A stretch of 5,858 bases of DNA from Candidatus Omnitrophota bacterium (lineage in GTDB: Bacteria; Omnitrophota; Gorgyraeia; JABMQH01): NCBI GenBank assembly GCA_026387595.1, contig JAPLLL010000096.1, forward strand, positions 1,347 through 7,204. Direction: 5' to 3'. Below, one piece after another: positions 1-5,858 of the stretch (position 1 is the first letter of the stretch; each line of letters begins with the position of its first letter). Made by a program: the position numbers and the translations under genes. The notes beneath the pieces are model-generated. The model saw only the letters and a list, made by a program, of their open reading frames with translations, searched no databases and was not told the DNA's origin.

Positions 1-41
1 GCCACATGGAGGAACTGCGGCACGTGGACATGGTCTATTAA
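1..41 (+). CDS. Possible 3' end of an upstream gene (12 residues, function unknown)
   Basis: From base 3 one frame reads HMEELRHVDMVY and then stops with TAA at 39-41. The charged and hydrophobic mix looks more protein-like than the other two frames, but 12 residues cannot identify a family. yajC or tgt often lies before secD in bacteria, so one of those is a reasonable guess from context only; the residues do not resemble a tail I recognise. The fragment would be co-directional with secDF and separated from it by 149 bases. Confidence 0.35.
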   Translation, partial: HMEELRHVDMVY

Positions 42-190
42 AATAAAAAAAAAAAGGTTTCAGGAATAAATACATTTGAGCTTGAAATAGAGGATCTAAA
101 AATCAATCAGCCCCTCGCCGTATAAGCTTGGTTGCAAAAGCGGCTCGGGATCAATTTCCGGAATGTAAACGATAGAAATTGGGAGGCAAG
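42..190. other. Non-coding gap before secDF
   Basis: This stretch opens with an A-rich run (about 41-56) and contains no convincing reading frame. A TTGAAA hexamer at 82-87 and a TATAAG hexamer at 121-126 resemble promoter elements, but they are too far apart to pair. An imperfect GC stem (arms about 112-120 and 141-149) lacks a following T tract. Only the ribosome binding site at the right end is well supported. secDF could be transcribed from here or by read-through from upstream. Confidence 0.5.
181..186 (+). promoter_or_regulatory. Shine-Dalgarno site fixing the secDF start
   Basis: GGGAGG lies four bases before the ATG at 191. A TTG at 179 is in frame and would extend the protein by four residues (MGGK), but that codon overlaps this site, so the ATG is the better start. 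Confidence 0.8.
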
Positions 191-2359
191 ATGCGGAATC
201 TGAAGTGGAAGATAATCATTATCATCGCGTTGTGCGCGGTATCGTTTTACGGACTTTTTCCTATCAAACAAAAAATAAACCTGGGCCTGGACCTGCAGGG
301 CGGTATACACCTTGTCCTGCGTGTGGATACCTCAAAACTGCCGGAGAAGCAGAAAGAGGACGCTACCGAAAGGGCGCTTGAAATTATAAGAAACAGGATC
401 GACCAGTTCGGCACAAAAGAGCCGGTTATTGCAAGGCAGGGTGTTGATCGCATAGTCGTGCAGCTTCCCGGCGTAACAGACAGGCAGCGCGCCATAGACC
501 TGATAGGCAGGACAGCGATGCTTGAATTTAAACTGGTCTCAGATGACCTTGACCTCCTGAAACAAGCGCGTGACGGAAATGTCCCCGAGGGGTATGAACT
601 TAAGAAGGACCAGCGCGGAGATGACCTGCTTCTTCATAAAGAAGCCAGTCTGACCGGTGATACGCTTGTTGACGCGGTTGTAAAATTCGACCAGTCAAGG
701 TTTAATGAGCCTTACGTAGGCATAACGCTTAACCAAAAGGGCGGCGAGGTCTTTGCTAAAATAACAGGCGACAATGTAAATAAAAGGCTTGCGATCGTAT
801 TGGACGGCGTTGTGCAGTCTGCGCCGGTCATAAGAGAGAGGATACCAAGAGGCGAGGCGCAGATCTCGGGCAATTTCAAGATCACCGAGGCAAACGACCT
901 GGCAATAGTCCTGAAGGCAGGCGCGCTTCCTGCCCCGATCGTGATAGAAGAAGAGCGCACAATAGGGCCGCTCCTGGGTCAGGATTCCATACGCTCAGGC
1001 GTGCGTGCCACGATCATAGGTGGCATCCTTGTCCTGATGTTCATGGTAGTCTATTATTTTGCGGCAGGCCTTGTTGCCGATATCGCCCTGCTGCTGAACA
1101 TGCTGTTCATAATGGGGTTTATGGGGCTTTTTCACGCAACGCTTACTTTACCCGGCATCGCAGGTTTGATCCTGACCATGGGCATGGCAGTTGACGCGAA
1201 CGTCCTTATTAATGAGAGGATAAGAGAAGAACTTAAACTAGGAAAGAGCATAAGGGCATCTATAGCGGCAGGATACCATAAGGCATTCTCCGCGATATTT
1301 GACTCAAACCTGACCACTATTGCCGCGGCCGTGTTATTGTTCCAATTTGGCACAGGACCGATAAAAGGGTTCGCGGTCACGCTGACATGGGGTATTGGCG
1401 CCAGCATGTTCACCGCAATCGTTGTTACAAGGGTTATTTTCGAATTACTGCTCAACAACAACATGCTGCATAAGCTGCCAATGCTCCAGCTGTTCCCGGT
1501 GACAAAGATAGATTTTATAAGCAAACGGTGGATCTGTTACATAATTTCGACGGTCGTAATAATCTCAGGGCTGTTTATTTTCTGGCAAAGGGGCGACAAA
1601 AATTTCGGCGTTGATTTTTCAGGCGGCACTGTGGTCCAGTACGCTTTCCAGAAAGACGTCAAGATAGATGCTATCAGAAGCGCGCTTTCGGATATAGGCC
1701 TTGGCGATGCAGCGATACAGCAGTTCAGGGACAGGCCCAAAGAGATAAGCATAAAAACGCAGCAGGATAAGTCCAATGATATAGAGGCGGAATTGAAGAA
1801 AACTTTCTCGGACAATCCGTTTGCGGTATTGCGCGTTGAAACAGTAGGGCCTGCGGTAGGCAAGGAGTTAAGGAAAAACGCCCTGCTTGCGCTGGTCCTC
1901 GGGCTTGCCGCGATAATGGTATACGTTGCAATCAGGTTTAATATAAAGTATGGTATTGCAGGCGTTATAGCGCTTTTCCACGACGTATTTGTCGCGATAG
2001 GAGCGTTGGCGCTTGCGCAAAGGCAATTTGACCTTACGATAGTCGCGGCGCTTCTTACGATTGCCGGTTATTCCATAAACGACACGGTTGTCATATACGA
2101 CAGGATACGGGAAAACTCAAAGTTATTGCGAAAAGGCTCAATGAAGGATATCATAAACCTGAGCGTGAACCAGACGCTTTCACGCACCATCCTTACGAAT
2201 TTTACAGCGCTGTCAGTGGTAGTGGTGCTATTTTTATTCGGGGGCGAGGTATTGAGCAACTTTTCGTTCTGCCTGCTGGTAGGATTTGTCTCGGGGGTAT
2301 ATTCTACGGTTTATATCGCGAGCCCGCTTTTGATAGCGTGGGAGAAGAAAAGAGCGTAA
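191..2359 (+). CDS. secDF: Protein translocase subunit SecDF (SecD-SecF fusion)
   Basis: Inner-membrane RND-type protein that uses proton flow to pull exported proteins through SecYEG. It has 722 residues, close to the roughly 735 of the Thermus single-chain SecDF. A first membrane helix (about 8-25) is followed by the SecD signature GLDLQGG (32-38), the large periplasmic domain, and a membrane block from about 275 that carries GMAVDANVLINERIREE. The SecF half starts near helix 447-466, has GVDFSGG at 473-479, and carries the second signature GYSINDTVVIYDRIREN. Asp335, Asp631 and Arg665 fall at the positions of the proton-pathway residues Asp340, Asp637 and Arg671 of Thermus SecDF, so the pump should work. 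No stop or frame change separates the halves, so this is a true fusion. It ends directly against the convergent rpmB. The family call is certain; the exact start is very likely. Confidence 0.97.
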   Translation: MRNLKWKIIIIIALCAVSFYGLFPIKQKINLGLDLQGGIHLVLRVDTSKLPEKQKEDATERALEIIRNRIDQFGTKEPVIARQGVDRIVVQLPGVTDRQRAIDLIGRTAMLEFKLVSDDLDLLKQARDGNVPEGYELKKDQRGDDLLLHKEASLTGDTLVDAVVKFDQSRFNEPYVGITLNQKGGEVFAKITGDNVNKRLAIVLDGVVQSAPVIRERIPRGEAQISGNFKITEANDLAIVLKAGALPAPIVIEEERTIGPLLGQDSIRSGVRATIIGGILVLMFMVVYYFAAGLVADIALLLNMLFIMGFMGLFHATLTLPGIAGLILTMGMAVDANVLINERIREELKLGKSIRASIAAGYHKAFSAIFDSNLTTIAAAVLLFQFGTGPIKGFAVTLTWGIGASMFTAIVVTRVIFELLLNNNMLHKLPMLQLFPVTKIDFISKRWICYIISTVVIISGLFIFWQRGDKNFGVDFSGGTVVQYAFQKDVKIDAIRSALSDIGLGDAAIQQFRDRPKEISIKTQQDKSNDIEAELKKTFSDNPFAVLRVETVGPAVGKELRKNALLALVLGLAAIMVYVAIRFNIKYGIAGVIALFHDVFVAIGALALAQRQFDLTIVAALLTIAGYSINDTVVIYDRIRENSKLLRKGSMKDIINLSVNQTLSRTILTNFTALSVVVVLFLFGGEVLSNFSFCLLVGFVSGVYSTVYIASPLLIAWEKKRA

Positions 2360-2369
2360 TTACGCTTTT
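2350..2369. terminator. Candidate bidirectional terminator at the secDF/rpmB stops
   Basis: AGCGTAATTACGCT (2353-2366) is a perfect 14-base palindrome centred between the two stop codons. A G-T wobble and two A-T pairs extend it to 2350-2369. On the plus strand the stem is followed by TTTTGTT; on the minus strand by CTTTTCTTC. It could therefore end transcripts from both genes. The core stem is only about five to six strong pairs around an AATT loop, so it would be a weak terminator at best. Confidence 0.45.
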
Positions 2370-2587
2370 GTTACTTTGCCCGCTTTAAGGCACTTTGTGC
2401 AGACGCGCATCCTTTTTATCTGACCTCCAACAACAGCCCTTACGCGCTGCAGATTAGGCAGGAACCTTCTGATAGTTATACCCGTAATCTTTTTACCGAC
2501 TCCGCCTTTTTTCTTCGCAAGGCCCCTTCTGGTGATATGCTTGCCGGCTGCCGGTTTTTTCCCGCAAATTTCGCATACTTTTGACAT
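2360..2587 (-). CDS. rpmB: 50S ribosomal protein L28
   Basis: Structural protein of the large ribosomal subunit, 75 residues. The opening VCEICGKKP, the central FLPNLQRVRAVVGGQIKR and the closing RVCTKCLKAGKV are the family hallmarks. Cys5, Cys8, Cys63 and Cys66 form a full zinc-binding set, so this is the zinc-containing (C+) form. In place of the short stretch GNxVSHxxxKTKRR found in many L28 proteins there is a longer basic linker (about 15-41, with RRGLAKKKGG), a variant also known in other bacterial lineages. The start is supported by an AAGGAG site ten bases upstream. The gene is convergent with secDF, with no bases between them, and divergent from recG. Confidence 0.96.
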   Translation of the reverse strand: MSKVCEICGKKPAAGKHITRRGLAKKKGGVGKKITGITIRRFLPNLQRVRAVVGGQIKRMRVCTKCLKAGKVTKA

Positions 2588-2597
2588 TTGAATTTGG

Positions 2598-2603
2598 CTC
2601 CTT
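2598..2603 (-). promoter_or_regulatory. Shine-Dalgarno site of rpmB
   Basis: The minus strand reads AAGGAG here, ten bases before the ATG at 2587-2585. The spacing is slightly long but usable, and the site confirms the 75-residue start. Confidence 0.75.
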
Positions 2604-2656
2604 CGCGTCTTTAATTATATTATAATGTGTGTTATAATATCATAACGTCAAATGCC
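2604..2656. promoter_or_regulatory. AT-rich divergent promoter region between rpmB and recG
   Basis: Plus-strand TATAAT hexamers lie at 2621-2626 and 2633-2638. Minus-strand TATAAT hexamers lie at 2614-2619 and 2619-2624. A minus-strand TTGACG at 2646-2651 could act as a -35 box for rpmB with a CATTAT at 2622-2627 (18-base spacing); its distance to the perfect minus TATAAT boxes is too long (21 or more). No good -35 is seen for recG. That both genes start from this gap is well supported by the layout; the exact boxes are uncertain. Confidence 0.55.
2631..2646. repeat. Imperfect inverted repeat overlapping the recG -10 candidate
   Basis: GTTATAAT and ATCATAAC form two 8-base arms with seven of eight positions paired and no spacer. 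The repeat covers the second plus-strand TATAAT and touches the minus-strand TTGACG. Such a site could be an operator, but AT-rich DNA yields repeats like this by chance. Confidence 0.3.
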
Positions 2657-3139
2657 ATGCAAGATAAAAATTTAGCCACCTCAATACAATATATGAAAGG
2701 CGTGGGCCCCAAACGGGCGCAAGTCCTGGGCCGGCTAGGCCTTTCCACGGTAGAGGACCTCCTGTATAACCTGCCTGCCAGGTACGAAGACAGGTCAAAT
2801 TTCACCCCGATCTCCAGGATCGTCATAGGCCAGCGGCATACGCTTAAGGGAAAGGTGCTTGCGTTCGGCTTCAATAAGACTAAAAAAGGCATATCTTTTT
2901 TTCAGGTTGCCGTTGGGGATAATACGGGCGTTATCTACGCGACATGGTTCAATCAGCCTTATGTAAAAAAATTTTTCAAGGTGGGCCAGAATATCATCTT
3001 GTACGGGAAAGTGGATATATACGATAAGCCGGTGATAAACCAACCGGAATACGAGATATTTGACGAAGACGAAGAGGAAAAAGATTCGCCGCACATAGGC
3101 AGGATCGTTCCCGTGTATCCGCTGACAAAAGATGAATGA
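2657..3139 (+). CDS. recG: RecG helicase, N-terminal part (wedge/OB domain); frame broken after it
   Basis: RecG is a DNA helicase that binds branched DNA and drives back stalled replication forks. This 160-residue piece is its DNA-binding front: a hairpin motif YMKGVGPKRAQVLGRLG near residues 12-27, then YNLPARYEDRS, then an OB-fold wedge containing VAVGDNTGVIYATWFNQP and a later GQNIILYGKV. It ends in GRIVPVYPLT, which in intact RecG runs on into a linker and the helicase domain; here a TGA at 3137 stops it. The ATG at 2657 fits the usual family start. A GTG at 2627 would add ten poorly conserved residues inside the promoter region. Neither start has a clear ribosome binding site. The frame that continues the protein overlaps by eight bases (ATGAATGA). 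Confidence 0.9.
   Translation: MQDKNLATSIQYMKGVGPKRAQVLGRLGLSTVEDLLYNLPARYEDRSNFTPISRIVIGQRHTLKGKVLAFGFNKTKKGISFFQVAVGDNTGVIYATWFNQPYVKKFFKVGQNIILYGKVDIYDKPVINQPEYEIFDEDEEEKDSPHIGRIVPVYPLTKDE
3126..3139 (+). other. recG: Frame break in recG
   Basis: The wedge-domain frame ends at TGA 3137-3139. The helicase frame is open only after a TGA at 3123-3125, so any join must fall within 3126-3139. Removing one base from the AAAA run at 3127-3130, or a +1 ribosomal slip, would join them. The joined linker (MNDVGRVAEKGSVEVTELMA) does not read like the family and seems several residues long, so the lesion may be more than one base. There is no recognisable slippery site of the CTT-TGA type. Confidence 0.8.
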
Positions 3140-4790
3140 TGTCGGCAGGGTTGCCGAGAAAGGCTCTGTTGAGGTAACAGAATTGATGGCGGTTGAAAGA
3201 TACAGCCATTTTCTGCATGACGCCATGCCCGCGAAACTGATCGCTAAAAACAGGCTCGTAGACGTAAGATTCGCCGTCAATAATATACATTTTCCCGTAA
3301 GCGAAGAGAACCTGAAACGCGCCTACCGCAGGATTGTGTTTGAGGAATTTTTTACTTTGCAGCTGGCAATAGCCCTGCGCAAAAAGGATATAACAAAAGA
3401 AGCGGGCCTGAGCCACAAGGCTGAGGGCAAGCTTTTGGATTCGTTGAAAAAAGCGATACCGTTTGAGCTGACAAAGGGCCAGGCCAACGCGGTAAAACAG
3501 ATAGAAGAGGACATGAAGGGTGCAAAGCCCATGAACAGGCTGCTTCAGGGCGACGTGGGCTCAGGTAAGACCGTTGTCGCGGCGCACGCGTTAGTCCTGA
3601 CAGTGCAGAATGGTTTTCAGGGCGCTATCATGGTCCCGACGGAACTCCTGGCAGAACAGCATTATCTTAATCTAAGCAAGCTGTTGGTCCCGTTCGGCAT
3701 AGACATTGCCCTTCTTATAAACAGCGTTCCGGAAAATGCAAAGCAGGATATAAAACAGAAGATAAAACAGGGCGAGATAGATATTGTGGTCGGTACCCAT
3801 GCCCTCATACAAGAAGGAGTTGAATTTAATAAACTCGGGGTATGCGTTATAGACGAGCAGCATAAATTCGGCGTGACGCAAAGGGATATCTTAAGGAAAA
3901 AGGGATTGAACCCGCACGTGCTGGTCATGACAGCGACGCCCATCCCCAGGACGCTTGCTTTGACCGTATACGGCGATCTGGACGTATCCACGATAAAAGA
4001 GCTACCGCCGGGGAGAAAACCAATAACAACATATCTGGTTGAGAATGAAAAAAGCGGAGAGGTTTATAATTTTGTAAAAGAACAGGCAAGGGCAGGCCGT
4101 CCCCGCCCGCCTATCGGTCAAGCGTGGCGGGGCAGGCAGGCCTACATCGTCTACCCGAGGATACATGAATCAAAGTCGGGTGAAGTTTTGGCAGCAACCC
4201 AGATGTACGAAAAATTTAAAAATGAAATATTTAAGGATTTTAAAGTAGGCCTTATCCACGGGGAAATGCCTGCTAATGAAAAAGATAAGATTATGTCCGG
4301 TTTTAAAAAAGGCGAGCTAGATATCCTAGTTTCCACGGTAGTGATAGAGGTTGGGATAGACGTTCCCAATGCCACGGTAATGGTGATAGAGAATGCCGAA
4401 CGATTCGGGCTTGCCCAGCTGCACCAGCTGCGCGGCCGTGTCGGGCGCGGGACGCATGATTCTTATTGTTTCCTGCTTGCCGACCCAAAGACCGAAGACG
4501 CGCAAAAAAGGCTTAAGGCCATGGAGGATACCGTTGACGGTTTCGCGATAGCGGAAGAGGATTTCCAGATACGCGGGCCGGGCGAGTTCTTCGGCACAAG
4601 GCAGCACGGCTTGCCTGAAATACGTTTCGGTAATATACTTTCAGATATGGAGATAATGGAACAGGCCAGGAAATCGGCATTCGAAGTTGTTCAGGAAGAC
4701 CCCCAGCTTATCATGCCGCAGCACCGCTTGCTTCGCGAAAATCTGTACCGCAGGTTCAGGGGTAAAATGGATCTGATCCATGTGGGGTAA
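3132..4790 (+). CDS. recG: RecG helicase, C-terminal part (both helicase lobes and TRG motif)
   Basis: This 552-residue piece holds the whole motor: a conserved run RIVFEEFFTLQLAIALRK, Walker A GDVGSGKT (140-147, Lys146), Walker B DEQH (241-244), motif III MTATPIPRT (266-274), VSTVVIEVGIDVPNA (about 400-414), the arginine-rich motif VI QLHQLRGRVGRG (429-440), and the RecG-specific RGPGEFFGTRQHGLPE. With the front piece it totals about 712 residues, normal for RecG. All motor residues are present and there are no internal stops, so the gene is either intact apart from the frame break or only recently broken. Residues 324-335 (PRPPIGQAWRGR) are an extra loop absent from the family pattern AGRQAYIVYP. 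The ATG at 3132 overlaps the stop of the front piece, so translational coupling is conceivable, although no Shine-Dalgarno is seen. rsmD begins three bases after the stop. Confidence 0.93.
   Translation: MNDVGRVAEKGSVEVTELMAVERYSHFLHDAMPAKLIAKNRLVDVRFAVNNIHFPVSEENLKRAYRRIVFEEFFTLQLAIALRKKDITKEAGLSHKAEGKLLDSLKKAIPFELTKGQANAVKQIEEDMKGAKPMNRLLQGDVGSGKTVVAAHALVLTVQNGFQGAIMVPTELLAEQHYLNLSKLLVPFGIDIALLINSVPENAKQDIKQKIKQGEIDIVVGTHALIQEGVEFNKLGVCVIDEQHKFGVTQRDILRKKGLNPHVLVMTATPIPRTLALTVYGDLDVSTIKELPPGRKPITTYLVENEKSGEVYNFVKEQARAGRPRPPIGQAWRGRQAYIVYPRIHESKSGEVLAATQMYEKFKNEIFKDFKVGLIHGEMPANEKDKIMSGFKKGELDILVSTVVIEVGIDVPNATVMVIENAERFGLAQLHQLRGRVGRGTHDSYCFLLADPKTEDAQKRLKAMEDTVDGFAIAEEDFQIRGPGEFFGTRQHGLPEIRFGNILSDMEIMEQARKSAFEVVQEDPQLIMPQHRLLRENLYRRFRGKMDLIHVG
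4091..4142 (+). repeat. In-frame palindromic insert within recG
   Basis: The main stem is CCCCGCC (4101-4107) with GGCGGGG (4126-4132) around an 18-base loop. Two further three-pair blocks (4096-4098 with 4135-4137, and 4091-4093 with 4140-4142) extend it. The outer ends are also an exact 8-base direct repeat, GGCAGGCC (4091-4098 and 4135-4142). The insert adds 12 codons (4101-4136) between AGR and QAYIVYP, a join that is contiguous in ordinary RecG. The frame is kept. This is the pattern expected of a short palindromic repeat that has landed in a gene and is tolerated as a surface loop. Confidence 0.65.
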
Positions 4791-4793
4791 CGA

Positions 4794-5372
4794 ATGCGCA
4801 TAACAGCAGGAGAGTATAGGTCAAGATTGATAAGATCGCCCAGGGGGGTGCCAATACGGCCCACTGCGGACAGGGTAAAGCAGGCGCTTTTTAATATTTT
4901 AGGCAAGGTTATTATCGACAGATCTGTGCTGGACCTGTTTGGCGGTACAGGCAATCTCGGGCTTGAGGCGATATCGAGGGGCGCGGCCTCCTGCGTATTT
5001 ATTGACAATAATGTGCGGTGCATAGACGCTATCAAATATAACGTAGAGTCGCTTAAGCTCCCTCAAAGCGTCAAAACAGAGGTTATATTGCAGGACGCTT
5101 TCTGGTATATCAGGGAAGTCGCCAAGAAAGGGCTCCAATTCGGCCTCATATTTCTGGACCCGCCATACCATAAGGAACTGATTAAAAAGTCCTTGATATT
5201 ACTGGATAATTATAATATAATCACACCCTCAAGCTACGTAATAGCCGAACATTACAGGAAGGACGACCTGCCTGCCGATGAGGAATTAAAGAACCTGGAA
5301 CTATGCCGGCAGGAAAAGTACGGCTCAACCATTCTGTCTTTTTACAGGACAAGGAGAAAAAGTGAGGCGTAA
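4794..5372 (+). CDS. rsmD: 16S rRNA (guanine(966)-N(2))-methyltransferase RsmD
   Basis: SAM-dependent enzyme that methylates the exocyclic amine of G966 (E. coli numbering) in 16S rRNA during small-subunit assembly. It has 192 residues, a normal length. The opening MRITAGEYRSRLI and RPTADRVKQALFNIL (22-36) are typical of RsmD. The Rossmann SAM-binding loop is DLFGGTGNLG (47-56), the acidic residue ending the second strand is Asp71 in FIDNN, and the N6/N2-amine methylase motif DPPY is at 122-125. The start is three bases after the recG stop, with only a weak GTGGGG sequence ahead of it, so coupled translation from recG is likely. The last 11 bases overlap coaD. The family call is firm; the specific target base is inferred from the family. 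Confidence 0.95.
   Translation: MRITAGEYRSRLIRSPRGVPIRPTADRVKQALFNILGKVIIDRSVLDLFGGTGNLGLEAISRGAASCVFIDNNVRCIDAIKYNVESLKLPQSVKTEVILQDAFWYIREVAKKGLQFGLIFLDPPYHKELIKKSLILLDNYNIITPSSYVIAEHYRKDDLPADEELKNLELCRQEKYGSTILSFYRTRRKSEA
5351..5356 (+). promoter_or_regulatory. Shine-Dalgarno site of coaD inside rsmD
   Basis: AAGGAG followed by five A residues precedes the GTG at 5362. The site lies within the rsmD coding sequence and supports the overlapping GTG start of coaD. Confidence 0.8.
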
Positions 5373-5858
5373 GGCGGTATACCCCGGCAGTTTTGACCCT
5401 ATCACATACGGCCATATCGACATAATGAAACGGGCCTCTGTCGTGTTTGACGAGGTGATCGTGGCGGTTGCTCATAATCTTGAAAAGCAGCCGCTTTTTA
5501 CCATCAGGGAGCGCGTTGAGATGCTGAAAGAGGCCACAAAGGGGATGCGCAATGTAAAGGTGGACGATTTTGACAGCCTTGTCGTGGATTATGTAAAAAA
5601 GAAGGATATGCACGTCATAATAAGGGGCCTCAGGATGATATCGGATTTTGAATATGAGTTCCAGATGGCCCTTACCAATCGGAAATTTAACAATACCATA
5701 GAGACGATATTCATGATGCCGAACGAATCATACTCTTATATCTCGAGCAAGCTTATAAAAGAAGCTGCTGAGCTCGGGGCGAACCTGAAGGATTTTGTGC
5801 CGCCTTTTGTCGAAAAGGCGCTGTCAAAAAAACTAGGCCCCGCCCGTAACGGGGCAAG
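5362..5858 (+). CDS. coaD: Phosphopantetheine adenylyltransferase CoaD (runs off the right edge)
   Basis: Transfers AMP from ATP to 4'-phosphopantetheine, giving dephospho-CoA, the penultimate step of coenzyme A synthesis in the cytoplasm. The frame is open from a GTG start to the window edge (165 codons seen). It shows the nucleotidyltransferase start YPGSFDPITYGHIDIMKRA with the TxGH motif, the conserved RGLRMISDFEYEFQMA, and YSYISSKLIKEAA, which matches the family ISSxxxRE region. CoaD proteins are usually about 160 residues; here the family-like sequence ends near residue 158 (EKALSKKL), and the following GPARNGA is encoded by a GC palindrome. The stop must lie just beyond the edge. It overlaps rsmD by 11 bases and is the third gene of the recG-rsmD-coaD cluster. 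Confidence 0.95.
   Translation, partial: MRRKAVYPGSFDPITYGHIDIMKRASVVFDEVIVAVAHNLEKQPLFTIRERVEMLKEATKGMRNVKVDDFDSLVVDYVKKKDMHVIIRGLRMISDFEYEFQMALTNRKFNNTIETIFMMPNESYSYISSKLIKEAAELGANLKDFVPPFVEKALSKKLGPARNGA
5837..5855 (+). repeat. GC-rich palindrome at the 3' end of coaD
   Basis: GCCCCG (5837-5842) pairs perfectly with CGGGGC (5850-5855) around a seven-base loop. The arm sequences CCCCGCCCG and CGGGGCA also occur in the recG insert (4101-4109 and 4128-4134). It could be a second member of the same palindrome family, or the stem of a terminator whose T tract lies past the window edge. Confidence 0.5.

Noticed and set aside
112..149. Possible hairpin upstream of secDF
   Set aside because: The stem has only four plus three pairs with a two-by-two mismatch, a 20-base loop and no T tract, so neither a terminator nor a riboswitch can be supported.
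179..190. TTG start giving a four-residue longer SecDF
   Set aside because: The codon overlaps the GGGAGG ribosome binding site, which is correctly placed for the ATG at 191.
1132..1524. Long minus-strand reading frame inside secDF (130 codons)
   Set aside because: It mirrors the membrane-coding part of secDF, has no ribosome binding site and resembles no family. It is a shadow of the real gene.
2627..2656. GTG start giving a ten-residue longer RecG front piece
   Set aside because: The added residues fall in the promoter-like AT-rich region and have no ribosome binding site. The ATG at 2657 matches the usual RecG start.
2771..2782. CCTGCC-type repeats resembling the recG palindrome arm (also near 5268-5277)
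   Set aside because: Both encode conserved family residues (NLPAR in RecG, DDLPADE in RsmD) and have no partner arm, so they are ordinary coding sequence.
3126..3139. Programmed frameshift like that of prfB in recG
   Set aside because: The stop context is GAA-TGA-T, with no CTT-TGA-C slip site and no upstream Shine-Dalgarno-like stimulator, so classic recoding is not supported.
5221..5613. Minus-strand reading frame across the rsmD-coaD junction (130 codons)
   Set aside because: It lies opposite two firmly identified genes, and its residues show no family pattern.

Overview
The window is ordinary bacterial housekeeping DNA of moderate G+C content. It holds four complete or nearly complete gene loci, a partial gene at the right edge and a possible gene tail at the left edge. 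I see no phage, plasmid, CRISPR, insertion sequence or toxin genes, and no tRNA or rRNA. The organism cannot be fixed from the sequence. A fused SecDF, a four-cysteine L28 with a long basic linker, and the order rpmB | recG-rsmD-coaD would suit a deep-branching Gram-negative lineage such as Omnitrophota or a relative. That placement is a tentative inference.

Layout. Bases 1-41 may carry the last codons of an upstream gene. Bases 42-190 are non-coding, with an A-rich run and a clear Shine-Dalgarno at the end. secDF (191-2359, +) encodes the single-chain SecD-SecF protein that uses the proton gradient to help export through SecYEG. It ends exactly where the convergent rpmB (2360-2587, -; ribosomal protein L28) ends. 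The two stop codons touch inside a perfect 14-bp palindrome that may serve as a shared bidirectional terminator. Bases 2588-2656 are an AT-rich divergent promoter region for rpmB and recG.

The rightward cluster is recG (fork-rescue helicase), rsmD (16S rRNA guanine methyltransferase) and coaD (phosphopantetheine adenylyltransferase). The junctions are tight: a 3-base gap, then an 11-base overlap with a strong ribosome binding site for coaD. recG is split into two overlapping reading frames at about 3126-3139, between its wedge domain and its helicase domains. Both halves keep their family motifs.

Two features go beyond routine annotation. The first is the recG frame break, which could be a base-call error, a young pseudogene, recoding or a two-chain RecG. 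The second is a pair of GC-rich palindromes sharing the same arm sequences: one sits in frame inside recG and adds 12 residues just before the second helicase lobe, and the other sits in the 3' end of coaD. They look like a small palindromic repeat family that can insert into genes without breaking them. I did not find a new multi-gene system.
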